A stretch of DNA of 64,000 bases, from NCBI GenBank assembly GCA_916610825.1, contig OU744447.1, positions 24,739,037-24,803,036 of the forward strand, written 5' to 3'. The first letter of the stretch is position 1. Each line of letters begins with the position of its first letter. A model generated the notes under the pieces. It saw only the letters and a program-made list of their open reading frames with translations, was not told where the DNA came from and ran no database searches. Positions 22,201 to 37,200 of the stretch are shown piece after piece. Source of the DNA: Haliclystus octoradiatus. Lineage: Eukaryota; Cnidaria; Staurozoa; Stauromedusae; Haliclystidae. The position numbers and the translations under genes were made by a program.

Positions 22201-25200
22201 AATGACCTCCATTCATTTATTTCTTAGAAATTTGTTTTAGGTTATGTATACTGTTTATCATTATCAAGGAACACGATCACTATGGTAACTAATACGTAAC
22301 TTTTCAAAACGGGTTATAACTTTTCAGAATCAAATGAAATAAGCCAGCAACTTATTGTACGCACAATGACTGCTATTTGATTTTGTCTTTTGAAAAAATT
22401 TAAATTATATATGCATTACATGTGGGTGACTGCTCTAATAAAATCCCAGACACTAGCAAATAGCCTAACAGGAATCAGACGAACGATATACCAAGGCAGT
22501 AGAAGAAGAAGAACGATGAACAGTTAATTAAACAAACAACAAGATAGTGTAATAAAAATAAAAGAATGTGTTAATTAATGTAACACAACACAATTAACGT
22601 AATACAATTATATAATGTCAGATGTATTTAGTATTCAATACATACTTATTAATATTATTCTGAGTCTGAAGACAGTATTAAGCTATTTAAATCTGCAGGT
22701 TTTGCAGGAAACAATCTTGTGTTGTGGTGAAGGAAAAGTAAACGTTCAGAATTTTTTGGTAGAAGCCTACTCCTTTTTGCTTCTAAGGTATTTCCTGCCT
22801 CGCTGAACATACGCTCTGAATATACACTAGACGGTGGACCTCCTAAAAACTTCCTTGCGACTTTAGCCAAATACGAGAAGATTATCTTCTGCTGATTCCA
22901 CCAGTCAAGAGGGTCTGATGTCCGCTTTGTTACTGGAAGCTGCAAATACGTATTCAACTCATCGTTTATCTTTTGACATAGAGCAATCATATGATCGAAA
23001 ATCACGTTGCCTGGTTGTTGTGAAGCTTCTGCAGTTGGCGGCGCAGACAAAAACTCGTCGTAGCACTCCCATTAGTCGTAGTGGACATCTTCTTCAAGTG
23101 ATTTTTTGACATCTCCATTTCCATCTACCTCCGCACTTGAGGACGGCTGACTGTCATCAACTTCAATTCCACTCAGCTCATCAATAGCAGCAGCAATAAC
23201 TTCTGACCTCTGCACCACCAGCAGGTGCACATTCATGAGAAAAAATTATTTTTATATCTAGGATCCAATAAAGTGGCTTCCAATAAATATCTATCTTTCA
23301 AATACCATCAATTTTCTCAAAAAAGCGGAACCGTAGCTTTGTTAGTAAATCAGTCTTCGTGGTTTGAACACCTGGATCTTTTTGGGTTTTACTAAAGTAG
23401 CAGTGGAGTGTAAATACATTTGGGATAACATCACTTAAAAGTGAGCTATCATTGTTTTTGTCAATCCTTGGAATGGCTACAATAGTCTTATCATTTTTTC
23501 CATCAACATACAGTCGTTTGGAGTTAAGGTTACGTTAAACGATACGCTGTTCGCTAAGTAGAGTTGAACATGCTGTTTCAGTTTTAATAATCTTTCGATC
23601 ATGTAGAATGTAGAATTCCACCTTGTTATTACTCCTGTACCACCTTTAACACTTTTGTACCTAAATCAATCTGATTTCGCGTCAATTCAGCAGTTGCTTT
23701 GGAAAATTGATTAAAGTGTCCAACAACCTTCCGTGCTCTTGCAAGCATATCAATTATAGCTCCCCTGGGAAAATGTTGAGTCCCTATCAGGAGCTGCTAG
23801 CCTGTGTATTGTACAATGCAGAGGGTCAATATCAAGAATATTACCACCTGCAGCAATATTTGCTGCCCCATCTCGGACGAACATATGGACCTTATCACTA
23901 CTAATATCCCAGTCCATGAGTAGCTGAGACAATACACCAGATATGTTGTCAGATGTATGCCCTGCAGGGAAATGTTGTGCGCTGAGTATTGCGTGTTTTA
24001 ATTCGAAACGATCGTTAATCCAGTGGGCGATTAAACTGAGGAAAGAATCTTTTGTATGCTGGCATGTCCATACATCACTTGTAATTGTGATGCTTTTGCA
24101 TCCTGTACTAGCTGTTTTATTCTACTATGCACTGTTGCATACACTTTTGGCAGTAAAGAATCGCTGAAACATTTGCGACTAAGAATTTTATACCATGGAG
24201 CCACATGTGACATTAAAGCCTTGAAGCCATCATCTTCAACGAAAACAAATGGTTGATTATCAAGGGCAATCATATCCATCATTTTTAATGATATAGTTTG
24301 TGATCTGCTGTCATTTATATCCCACAGAACCTTGGCCTTGTAATGCCTCTGCCACAGTTGTTTGAATAGTGTCTTTCGGTCCTTTATCCAGCACAACAAT
24401 GTCGTCACCTATGCAGAAATAACATAATGTAATATTTGTTGATGTAGTATTAATAGTACATGTATTTTGATTCATGATTTTGGACAATACATATATCCAT
24501 AACTAGTAACTATGAACTATACTGTAGTACTGCAATTAGCATGGTCTAAACCAGTGCATTGTATTATTGTATACACATCATATACAGACCAGACACAGAG
24601 GAAAATGATTTGAAACTAATACCAGCAGATGCTGCAATTTCCCTCTTTTTAGCTGTTAGTTCATGAAACTTGGCAGTATGGTTTTTATCCAGGTGATTAT
24701 GTAGCCCTGACGTCAATCATGTCTTTGCTGCTTTTTTACGATCTCCTTGAGATACAATCACCTTTCTATTATCATCTTTGCAGAGTAAACATAATACGTT
24801 ACTGTTGTCATCTTCACAGATCTTGAAATACTTCCAAACTACACTCACTGACGGATTTTGTCAAAATGTCAAATCACTTAAGTTCCATGCTTTTCCGTTT
24901 TGCATGAAATAGAATATTCAAAATGTGAAATCACTGGAATTCTGTTTCCGTTTAAAATATTCACATATTCAAATTTAAAAACCTGCTAATTGCTCAATAT
25001 GAACTGACTTGCGCTTGGCCATGAAGCAATTCTCGAAGCAATGCGAAGCTTGAGATGAGCTTCTTAAAATTTATGCCTAGAATTTCACAGAAAATCTGAT
25101 TTTAAAACATCACATCAGCATAACATTTCATTAATTAATTAAACCATTTCTATAAATCTATTTTATCGAAATGAAACAATATACAGTAATCAGCATTTAA

Positions 25201-28200
25201 AATATAACACATCATAATTATGATATGCAGATACAAGAACATTTTTAAATGCTATTCTGTTTACTGCCCTTATATCACATCGTCTTCCAAAAATCCTAGC
25301 TATGTTATGTTGTTTCTAACATTGATTGATAGCAACTTCACCCATTCTGAGTTAGATTTTCATTCTAAATAATGCTGAAATCATGTTGAAACTTAGTTTC
25401 TGTTCGCTTCTGAAAGATGTGTCTTTGTACACCCACAGGGGCGGATCAGTTTTAAAATAGGGTGAGTCTCGAAACTGAAATCGGACAATAAAAGGGCAAA
25501 GCCCCGTCCATCTAGGGGGGTGCAGGGGCATGCCCCCCCCGAAATTTTTTTGGAATTTCAAGCTCTTAGGAGCTCTCTAAAAGCAGTTTGGTCTCAACTT
25601 TACTATATTGAAGCATTACTAAAACACTGGTCATTCAAGACAAAACACATTTCAATTTTTTGATTGATGATTTTCGATTTCGTATATTTTTCAAACATTT
25701 TTTTACAAGGTCAAGATTAAGATTATGCAAGGCCTTGATTTAATACAGTCTTCAGAGTATATTGATAATGTAGCTAAGCTATTACAGTCTAAATTTCTTA
25801 CATGTATAATTGGTATACCTGAAATTACAAAACGAAAACTATATGGACGTGAACCATGTGTGAGAATGAGACTGATAGACTCAACATTGACAGCATGTGA
25901 GCTTAGTTATATGTATCAAATATTAACCTCTGTTATTCAGCATAATCAAGTCCTTCCTCGGAATCTCGGACCTTTAACATATAGATTAATGTGTGTATTA
26001 AAAAAAGACAAACAGCACGATATTTCAAATCGCAAGTCCTTTTGAAGCTCTTCTACGAGCCGCTCCAATCACACGCAAGAAAAATTTCGGCAGACCAATG
26101 AAAACATCAGAAAAATATTCAAAATTTGCAAAAATGTAATCGAGGCTTCAGGGTAAGTCCTTTTGTGTATATGAAACCTCAATACCAAACAAACCAATGA
26201 ACAACAAGTAAAATGTGGTGCCTCAGGACTGCGTGCAGCTAGAAAAGTCGAATAAAGTCACGAAACATTTCAATCCGATGAACTTCACTCCAACAGAAAT
26301 GTAAAAATGGATTAAAATTTTGTTTTTGTTATTTCTATTTCGGCCGAAATTTGGCAGAATTCTAGCCACTCATACCGTCATTTCCGGTATTCCGGCCAAT
26401 GCCGGAATAGCGTTCCGGTGCATCCCTAGTTTAAATGAAAGGTTGAGAGACTCAATATCTAAAGATTTATAATTTAGGGTTACACAGTAATTATGATTGC
26501 TAGAGATTGGCTTTTATGCGGATGGTACAATGCAAAAGTTCATTTGATGGTCTGCTACTTTGTGTGCAGAAGCGCCGCGTATTAAATCGGAATCACTATT
26601 AGTTATACATAAATCTATACATGTGGATGAAACCATTGTTATTCGTGTTGGACATTTATTTAGTTGTTTGAAGTTATTGTCTGTTAATGTATTGTTTAAT
26701 TTTTTTGTAAGGAAGGAATTTGGTTGTGAAACATCATAGTCTATAGAAAAGGACTGGTCTGGAAGCCTATTGTTCTCACTTGCGCTCTCGTCGCTCTTGG
26801 TCACATGATCAAACCGAGTGTAATCATTTTCGCGGGAAAGTTAACAGGGTAGTGTGTTCAACATGTGCCATGAAGTGTGTTCATGCTTTTGTTGAATTTA
26901 ATTGACCTGTTCTTAAGATTATAGACATTGCTGAAGGTTTATAATAGTTATATAATAGATTTAAATGAGATATGCCTGGTGCTTATTGTTGTTTCCCACA
27001 ATGTGGTACAAATCGTACTGAAAATTATCGCAATGTTTCAATTTTTACTGTTTCTCAACGAAAATCACCGGATTACGTCAAATGGCGAAATAACTGGATA
27101 GAAATTGTTAAATTATATCGTGTTGATGAAACTTTCAAGAGTCAGATAAAGAGTGGTGGAAAGATATCAACATGTGAATTACATTTGCAGAAGATATTGA
27201 GTTCACAAGTAAGGATATTTATTTATATGGAAAATAACAACATGATAAAAACATAATGAGATAGCAATTTTAAATAATCAAATAATTTTTTTACTACAAA
27301 AGTCAATACCAACAATGTATTTTTATTACAACAACGTTTCGATTGATTCAAATCAATCATTTTCAAGTTACTATAGGTAAATAATTAAAATAAATACAAA
27401 CTTCAAGATAAAATGTTTTAATTTATAGGATTGATAAAAATATGTTTATTCCCAAGGTGCTAAATTGATTACGAAACTAACTAATGTTAAAAAACAATAA
27501 GGGAAATCAGAACTCTTTTATTTAAAAACAAGAGCCTTTATCGAGTCTTTTTGAGTGTTCGAGGGACGATTCATTTTTTGTATGAATAGCATTTCATAAA
27601 TTAAGCAGTCAAATTTATTTTTACATTGACGTAGGATTTCAAAATTGGCCATACTGCACTCTTTAATTGAATGAGCGGTAACCTGGTGCTTCCCAATTGC
27701 AGAGCTCATTTCCCGTCCATGTTCTGAGATGCGTTCGTGTAAGTGTCGGCAAGTGTAGCCGACATAGTTTGCATCGCACAAACCACACTTGTATTCGTAC
27801 ACTATGCAGTAACTGTAAATAGTGTAAATAATAAGACTGTTTCTGTTAAGATTGTAAATATTTCAATACCTTTTAAAGATCAGCGATCATCTAATACCGT
27901 ACGCAAAGAGCTAAGTTTTCTTAATTGTAAAATAGATGTCACTTTTAGACCAATTTTTAAAAGTAAAAAGTTAATCCACGATCTTCGACATAAAGAGAAA
28001 AAACCGGATTTGCTTATGAAGCACTGCATAGTGTACGAATACAAGTGTGGTTTGTGCGATGCAAACTATGTCGGCTACACTTGCCGACACTTACACAAAC
28101 GCATCTCAGAACATGGACGGGAAATGAGCTCTGCAATTGGGAAGCATCAGGCTACCGCTCATTCAATTAAAGAGTGCAGTATGGCCAATTTTGAAATCCT

Positions 28201-31200
28201 ACGTCAATGTAAAAATAAATTTGACTGCTTAATTTATGAAATGCTATTTATACAAAAAATGAATCCGTCCCTGAACACTCAAAAAGACTCGATAAAGGCT
28301 CTTGTTTTTAAATAAAAGAGTTCTGATTTCCCTTATTGTTTTTTAACATTAGTTAGTTTCGTAATCAATTTTAGCACCTTGGGAATAAACATATTTTTAT
28401 CAATCCTATAAATCAAAACATTTTATCTTGAAGTTTGTATTTATTTTAATTATTTACCTATAGTAACTTGAAAATGATTGATTTGAATCAATCGAAACGC
28501 TGTTGTAATAAAAATACACTGTTGGTATTGACTTTTGTTTTAAATTGTACACCTTTGAGGACGCTTAATTTTTTTACTGTTTGTATAATATTCCTCATCA
28601 ATATATTCATATCACATACTGTATATTCAGTTCATATTTTACCATCTACATACAATAGTATATGTATCTAGTATATAAAATTATACCAGTCGTACTGTAC
28701 AAATATTAATCAACTGATGTTCTCTTCTATTTTCTGTAAGAGCTCCATACGCATAATCAACTTACCTGCTAGAGCAATCACCTTGTTTGACCATTCTGAT
28801 TGTTGCAACAGATAGTATTTACACAGACCTCTTTTCTATTATTTCAGAGACAGGAAAGAAAACATTGCGATTTTGGGCACTGCAAACAGAAGATTTACCT
28901 GTTAAATCACCCCCCCCTTCTAAAACAAAAGAGAGGAGACCTTTGCATGTGGTACAAGAACTTATCCCTCCCCCTGAAAACCGTGACTGTTACAAAGGAT
29001 TCGCAGACTTGTGTACTCGGGTACAAAAGTTAAAACTTAAATCATGGAGCTGTAAAATTCAAGATGACCATGTTATATTGACAATGATGGAAGATCCCTT
29101 CCTTATACCAAAACTCAACGTTAAAATTAACTCATCTCTGGTGTATGTCTGTTCTGTTTTTGGTTGGGTACTCCCAAGCAGCCACCCTATATATACAGAG
29201 AATAATGGAAATGTAAAAAGCATTACGGTGTCCAACCTGTTACATTCAATTGAATGCAAATCTATGTGTAAAGGAGTTGTAAGTCCATCAGGGGAATTGT
29301 TATCTCATGCGGTACCAAGCTTAATTGATACTGAGAATACAACTTTATCAAAACCAGTTATTTTTTATAGACCGGCAAATTGTATCATTTTGGAAAATGA
29401 CATCATACAATGTGACATTTGCACCAATTATGAAAAAGTGCAAGCGAAATTACAAACTCGTAATAATAGAAATATCAACATTCCTGCCAAAAAATGCACC
29501 TCTCTCAAAAACAAATCCAAATAGAATTAAACTTGCGCTACAGCAAGAAAGGTTAACCTGCAAGGACCTTGAGAGACGGATTGAAAATATGCAAAATGAT
29601 ATCAAGAACAATGCAATTTCTGTTGATAGTGATATTAGCAGCGATATCAGAGAGATCATGGCGAATGCAGACGCACAATCTCCTTTTATGAACATTTTCT
29701 GGGAGCAACAAGTCAAATTAATGGGGAGCAGCAAACAAACAGTACGGTACCATCTAATGATAATCAGATTCTGTCATTAGCAGCAAAATCTGCATCAGCT
29801 TATGATGAATTGAGAGACTCAGAAAATATTGTTCTTCCCAGCAGGGGAACTCTGCGGGATTACAGAAATGCAATAACACCCAAAGCTGGTTTCAAGCCAC
29901 AAGTGATAGCCGAGCTAAACAGACTGGCCATTCCATTGGAAGGTATTCAGCGCTGTGTTGTTTTGGGTGTTGACGAAGTCAAGATTCAATCTAAACTTGT
30001 CTTCAACAAGCATTCTGGAAAGTTGATAGGTTGTGTGGACCTAGGGGATCCTGATTCCAATTATGCAGCATTTGATTCTGTAGAAAAACTTGCTACACAT
30101 GTGCTTGTTTTTTATGTACGTGGTCTTGGAAGCAATATCAAATTTAACCTGTCATATTTTGCCACAGGATGGCACAATGGCACATCGTCTATAACATACT
30201 TTTGAAAGCTCCCTAGATGTGCCGCTATAAACAGTTAAGCTACATGCTCATTAAGCAAAAAGAACCTGGTGGAGTGATGCAAAATTGGATTATCCTTCTG
30301 ATAAGCTTTAAATTAGATGTTGACTTTGTGCCATTTTCGTGATCATTTCTGGATTAGTTTTGCTGTGTGCCAAAATTAATGAGTCTTAACTTTAAATGTT
30401 GAAGCTCAATAGAGTTGGCCTGATATTCTTTTTGCTTTTCAAAAAGGACCCTTTAAATCTGAAACTAAGTTTTCAATTTTTCAGGGTCAGTAGGATGTTT
30501 TGATATTGTGTTGGTGATTTGTTAATGAAGTATTTTTGAAAATTGTACCCTAGTTTTCCTTCAGTCTCTAGTTGAACTTTGACCCATGTCTGGAATGTTG
30601 TTCAAGCGTGGAAAAATATCTTAACTACTGTCCATTTGAGAAAACGTTTATTTGCCAGCAGAAGCACCTTGCGGAACAGTTTACGATTGATCACTGTACT
30701 TGTTTGTGATGCGTAGGAGATTATGACCTCGATACAGGAATGGCATACACTGAAGGTGCACTGACCATTGTACTCCTTAGTATGATATGTTTCAGACTTC
30801 CAGGCAGCGTCCGACAAAAGTTGAAGGAATCCTGGAATCCTAGATTTCGGAAGGTTAGAGAAATTCAGAAGGAAATTGATATTTTTCTGATTTGTTGGTC
30901 AAACATCAACAAAACAATTCAGAAGAAATTGTTGAAATGCCTCTAGGATTCTAGAAGGCTGAATGTTTTGTCTGACCCTGCTTCCAGGTGGTAAATCATG
31001 ACTGACTGCTGTTGATATTTCCATCATTTTTGCTAAGCTCAAACCATTCATCACCTGGCGTTTAATCTTCTGATGAAAGCTTTCTAAATGATTGGTTGTG
31101 GTCACACCAAAATAAGGAGTATTTTTATGGTGGCTGACCCCGACCTGGCACAATTATACTAACAATCTTTGAAGTAGTTTACTCCTTCTTTTGGCTGCAA

Positions 31201-34200
31201 GTTAAGCATTTTGTGCTTAAGAGCATTACATTTCTCAACAATTTCTTATCTTAATTGGTACATGAACAGGTCATGTCCAAAGTCCCGATTTTTCACATCA
31301 ACGGTTTTGAATTTTGATAGTGCTCTTCTAACAGCTTTACCCAAATGGAATTCGTCCAAAATTATATTTGCAGTAGAAAAACAAGATTCGAGTACACCAT
31401 ATTATTCACCCATGTCCTTATCAATAACAATAGCCTTTCTTGAGGAAAAATTATAGCTACTGTATTTGCTACAATTTCACAGCTTCTTTTAGTACTGCAG
31501 TCGTCTCCCTTAGAAACGGAAGAAGTGCCACAAAGGGATGTCATGACCATCTCCTCCAGTAACCATGAATGTCATACGCATTGGTCTTGTATGTTGCATC
31601 GACCATCTGAAAATTAAGGAGGACAATGTCATTGTCATTGTTGACGACATAACAGCCACCTTTATCCTCTACATCTTTCATAAACAACTCTACTTTTTGT
31701 AGTGAAGTGTTTTAGCTGCTCAAAACTTTTAAATTATATTTTCGTAGTTAAAATTACTAATCTGCGTTGAGACATAGTTGAGCGGCGATCACTTTTAATT
31801 AATTTAAGTGTAGATAATGACTTCTCACTTTCACAGTTTGACCCCATCAGACATAAATACATTTGAAATACAATAGAAATACAGGGGAATGTCTCATGTA
31901 AATTATTTGATGTTAATAGGTTATACATTTAATTTCAATGTTAATGCCTTTCTTTTCATCTTCCTCGTCTTCTTTTTACTATCTCTCTAGCAAACATAGC
32001 AAACAACTTCATCTGGTTTATTAAACTATTATTGGTGTCTTTAGGATAAGTTAAAATTAGATTTCTAGAGCATGATTCATTTTCTGTTAAAAGATTAGCT
32101 ACTCATTCATTAACAACTTTGTATGCAAGGGGAGACTTAGTTTAGAATTTTAATGTTGGCATTTCTTAAGCAATTCTGAAAATGTTTTTTGCAATATGTT
32201 GGATTTATCTTATGATCACTATGAAACCAAAATTTGAGATCATTATCACAATTAGTCACGTGATTAAAGATGGTAGCAATTGGAAATATTACCTCTCAAA
32301 CAATGTGTTGTTTCTCTAAATTGGCTAGCAGCAATAGTTTCTAGCCGCAGTATATTGTCAATAGTATCATAATAAACAATGTGGCACTTAAGAACCTTCA
32401 ACAAATTATATAATATGAAATATTTCAAAATTGTCAGTTTCGGCCTTTTCGCAAGTAGAATCGCAAGATTTAATCTGGTAAATAAATTTAAGTATTTCAA
32501 GTATAGTGTTAATCTACTACAAATATTGAAAGGTGGAATTAGAGCACATATTGGCCAAATTTGAGCCATGCAGCCCCATCACAAGCCAAAATAGAACTCC
32601 ATCAATATAGCCAAAATAGCAAAAAATCGATATCCGGGAAAACAAAGGAATACAATAAGGAATAATACAAAATCATATTATCATGTGTTTTTGAAGGAAT
32701 TGATCAAAATATATTGCAATCATGATTTAAATACATAATAACATAATAAATCACTGTATATTCTGCATTCACATTCCTGGGGCATAATCGTCCTTCGTGT
32801 TACCGCTACATACTTGTTTTTAGTTGCTCTGATCGACTTTTTTTCTTTTGCTCGCCAGTAACGTGAGATTTCTTTATCCGTTTTTTATCAGCTTCATAGT
32901 AATATGTTTTGGTGTAAATGCTTCTAGTAACACCAAGAAATTTCAGGACATCTAGCTTTGGTGCCAGGCCATCGTTGTAGCAGTGACCAGTCTAAGTCAG
33001 TCAGACCTTACAAATGTTTCTTTTGTACAATGGCTCCAGATGATGTTGTGGAAGGACTCATTTACATTTTGCCTCCCTCCATGTAAACATTTGTTCAAAT
33101 GTTCTGTGTCAGATAGGCCTTCAAATACTGGCCTCATTGTCTCTAGAACATAGTCTGGTAGTACCGGTGTTGAAGGTACTGTTTTTTTTGCTATTCACGG
33201 GACACGACGTCCCGCACTTTTTATGGTCTCCCGCCTTGTGGTGGTAAATAGCCCAGATAGCTTTCCTCATGCCAACTTCATCTCCAGGGTGGTCTCTGAT
33301 AGCAGCATCATAGTGCCCTTGGATTCTGAGAATGACGTTCTTGATCAATTTGTTCCATCCATGAATGCCTTTCACCTTGGTGCCTGTTCTTGTGATGAAT
33401 TCTTGTTATTTTCACAATAGACACAAGCGTCATCAATCGTCTCCCCATTCTTTTCTGGATGTGTCCTACACATTCAAGCTTATGGATTTTACAATCTTCA
33501 TAAATGGGTTGCTACCTTACTAAAACCTTTCGAGTCACCATCACCAAGATGTCCTGAATACTGAAGTTCGTATTTATCTTCGGAGCGGTTAAAAATTTGG
33601 CTCATACCTTCAGACTCCATTGCTCCAGCAGAACCAATATGGTTTTGTTGCAGTTGTGGGGTGGTGGATCTTTCTTCATGTAAGTCGTACAATTGATTAG
33701 AGAGAAATTCATAGTCAATTATTTTTTATGCCATTACCCCTGCGAAAAAGTTCATGAACGTTCATGAACTTTCATGAACTGAGTTCATGAACGTTCATGA
33801 ACTAGTTCATCAACGTTAAATGGCACAGAGTTCATGAACGTTCATGAACTCATAGTTCATGAAAGTTCAACAAAGTTAATGAACTAGTTCATCAAAGTTC
33901 ATGAACTAGTTCAGCAAAGTTCATGAATTAGTTCATCAAAGTTCATAAACTAGTTCATCAAAGTTCATGAACGTTCATGAACAAGTTCATCAAAGTTCAT
34001 GAACAAGTTCATCAAAGTTCATGAAGCAGTTCATCAAAGTTCATGAAATCAGTCCATCAAAGTTCATCAAAGTTCATGAACGTTCATGAACTGTATAGTA
34101 AATAACAGATTATTACAAGAATAGGAAAAAGCAACTTTGAATGTTTGAGCATTTTATTCACAAAAAATTGTAAAATGTGATATAGTAAGAGGAAATGAAT

Positions 34201-37200
34201 ACATTCAAACAAATAAAATATATGATATAGAAATGTAGGAATTAGTATAGCTTGTTAAAATATCAAAGATTGTTTGAAGCCGATTGATACTTTAAGTACT
34301 GTATGTCTAAAGTCAAATCAATTCTGCTCATTGAAGCCTAAAGCATATCAACTTCTGAAAGTGTGCTGTCCTTGAATGTCTTTTGCTTTGAACGGATTTT
34401 TCCAGTTATGGAGCATGATTTAACTTTCTATTCTGTGAACATATCTCTCTAAGTCTTCAAATCATAATGTGAAGTCTTACCTTTTAAATGTATAGTTGAA
34501 TGAGTATCTTACTATATTAAGGGTAAATTGGTTCTCTGTTGGGATATTCATTACTTGCCATGATTCATTTCAAAACTTATTTTATCATGTAATGATATTT
34601 GCACCTACTTTAAGAAGTGCTTTTAATAATAATGATAACTAATATTAATATCAACCTTTGGATTGTATATGCTCAAGAGCTTGAAGTTGTGACATGTCCA
34701 GTGTTTGAATTGAAAATAGCAAGCAACACAAATAATTATACATTGAACTTCTTTATGTAGTTTTGTTGTGGGGGTAAATAAAAGTCTTGCAAAGCTTTGC
34801 ATCTCTGATTTATCTTTTTGTGAATAATTAAAAGGAAATATAAAATCTGGCCTCACATTCTTTGCATGGTATTCAATGTATACACCAACACCAGATATGA
34901 GCAACCAAACAACCATGTGGGGAGTAGGTCTACTGTAGTAAATTTTGTTTGAGTTTTGAAAACCACAGTTTCATCTAATTAGTATTCCAAAATCAAGCTT
35001 TAGTTTCACTTGGAAATCATCTTTTCAATCCTGTTGAAGCCATATATTTTTATGTAAAACTTTGTAGAATATCTATCCATCAGCTAAATTCTTCATATTA
35101 CTGAATTAAACTCATTTTTCAAGTTTGCTATCTTTCTCTGGCTCAAGTAAACAAGCAGCAAAAGTAAGGAATGATATAATTACTAGCTGACTTCATAAGC
35201 CAGTTTTCTTTTGAATAACAATAGCTAGTACCCAGGTCCAATCACCTAGTCTACATATAGACAGCTTATCACCTTACTATCAGCATGAGATGACAGCATG
35301 AGCTCAGCATGAATTTATTAGCTTCTCACTTAGACACCCACTTAGCACTTCCTGTTTGTGAGATTTGTCATCAAAAACTTACTTCTTCACACATTGGCTA
35401 TTGATGCTTCAGTTTGTTTGTTTTGATATTTTAGCTCAGGTTATCAATTTATTTAAAAATGCAGGATAATCAACACACAAGAAGGGCCTGCTCTCTATTG
35501 TGTGTATAATTAAAAATAAATTGAATTTTAATCAATTAAACTATTTATTCCATTAAAATTTAGATAGCCTAGTCACAGCACAGGATGTTTTAAGATATAT
35601 TCAACACAATGTTAACATTATAATAAAAGTACAATCAAACTAACACATTAATGCATCAGACATGAAACAACAAACTTGAACAAGAACATTATCATTTCTG
35701 ATGGATAAAACTCAGAAAAAAGTTAGCTGTAGATTTCACAACTGTCACAATCAAGCTGATAGATTGATAGTATATAATTAAGACTTCAATACAACATGTT
35801 CGTACAGTTGCCACAAGGGGAATAAAACTAAAACATAGGTTACATACATATTCGATAATAGCAGTCACGCTCATATCAGGTTACACTTACTCAGGTTACA
35901 TACAGTTAAGCTGTACGTAACATCTCCCTTCCCTTAAAACATAATTAATAACTGTAAGATTCTATTTATTGATTATTAAAGTTCCTTATTAAAGTCCTTG
36001 GTAATTATTTATGATTATGATAAAACTGTGAGATCATTGTTTGATTGTTAAGAATTAACGTTATTTATTTTCTAATTAATCTGGAATAAATCTATTTGGT
36101 GGTCTAACCACTCTACCACTCTTTCTTGTAGCTGTATCACCATTTGTATCACCATTTCTCCCATTATTTTGCAATACATCATTATCGTTAGTATCATCGG
36201 CTACTTCTAGATCATGATCTTCTTCATCAGTAGTAATACTTGGTACTAACTTTAGATGTTGCCGATTCCTCTGGTATATTGCTCCATTGAATTTAATTAA
36301 GTATGATCTTCTTGACTTATTAGCAGCAATAATTTTCCCTTTTTCACTCCATTTGTTATCCTTCCCAATACGAGTACGTACGTAATCATTTACTTTTAAT
36401 ACCGGTAAATCTCGTGCTCCATTTCGAGAGTCATAATTTTTCTTGTACCTTTCTTTTTGTTGAATATCATTTTTCCTCATCTGTCTATCCACTGGTGATT
36501 TTGGTATGAGAGTTGATGGTAGAACTGGCAATTTCGTCTGAAGATTTCGTCCCATCAGCGCTACAGCTGGTGCAACACCTGTTGTACTATGTGTTGTATT
36601 TCTATGTTGTTTTTCTTTCCAACGTTGTTTTTTCTTAACTTCAGGCAAAATAGGAAACGGTACTCTACGTGGAGCTGTCACGCAAGAAGGAGTAGCACCA
36701 TCCTTAAGGGTGATTTTTACTGGTGTTGTAATCATTTTACCAAAAGATGCAAATATATTATTTTCAATATTGTCAATGCGTTTAATTAGATTAAATGTAA
36801 TGAGTTCATTTCGTCCTAACAAATTGTTTTTCGTTCCACGGATTACATATATCTCACAGTTCTCAAACGTTGAACCGTGACATAACTTAGTTGTAAACTT
36901 ACCAACACAACGAACTGCCCCGCCAGGCGATGACAGGTGTTTACTTACGGCTGCAAGTTCAGGTTTCGGATATAAACTTTTCCAAGTGCTCTCTGTAATA
37001 ACTGTAACGTCTGCACCAGTATCCAATTTAAATTCTATATCTTTCATATTTATCTTCATGTTTATATTCCATGGTTCCGCATTGGCTTTGTTGTATGTAA
37101 TGGAATCCAAATAAAATTCATCATTGCTATCCTCGTCTGTCTCAACTTCTACTATTTCCCTGATATTCTTTGAACGACACATTTTCGCAAAATGTCCTGG

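Larger units (their letters stand above)
19901..26830 (-). mobile_element. LINE (non-LTR retrotransposon), 5'-truncated and interrupted by a hAT element
   Basis: Minus-strand fragments in order: end of the endonuclease domain at 26804-26440 (CPTRITMVSSTCIDLCITN, then HKVADHQMN), a 4.4-kb hAT insertion, linker at 22010-21760 and 21407-21100, and reverse transcriptase at about 20735-19901 with DFQSGLRKNNCTASSI, LRKAFDTVDHAILLDKL, CGVPQGSILG, the catalytic LYADD (about 20330) and the C-terminal LGMKLDNCLSFDDHVQKI. Stops and frameshifts break it. Two further insertions sit at about 21420-21760 and 20221-20301. It lies antisense in MIC27 intron 3. Confidence 0.85.

Noticed and set aside
33755-34095. 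CRISPR-like array of regular short repeats
   Set aside because: Units are contiguous variants of GTTCATGAAC with no unique spacers, in animal DNA, inside a transposable element.
35692-35874. Short minus-strand ORF repeated at 37968-38177
   Set aside because: Both are readings of the two LTRs; no independent gene.
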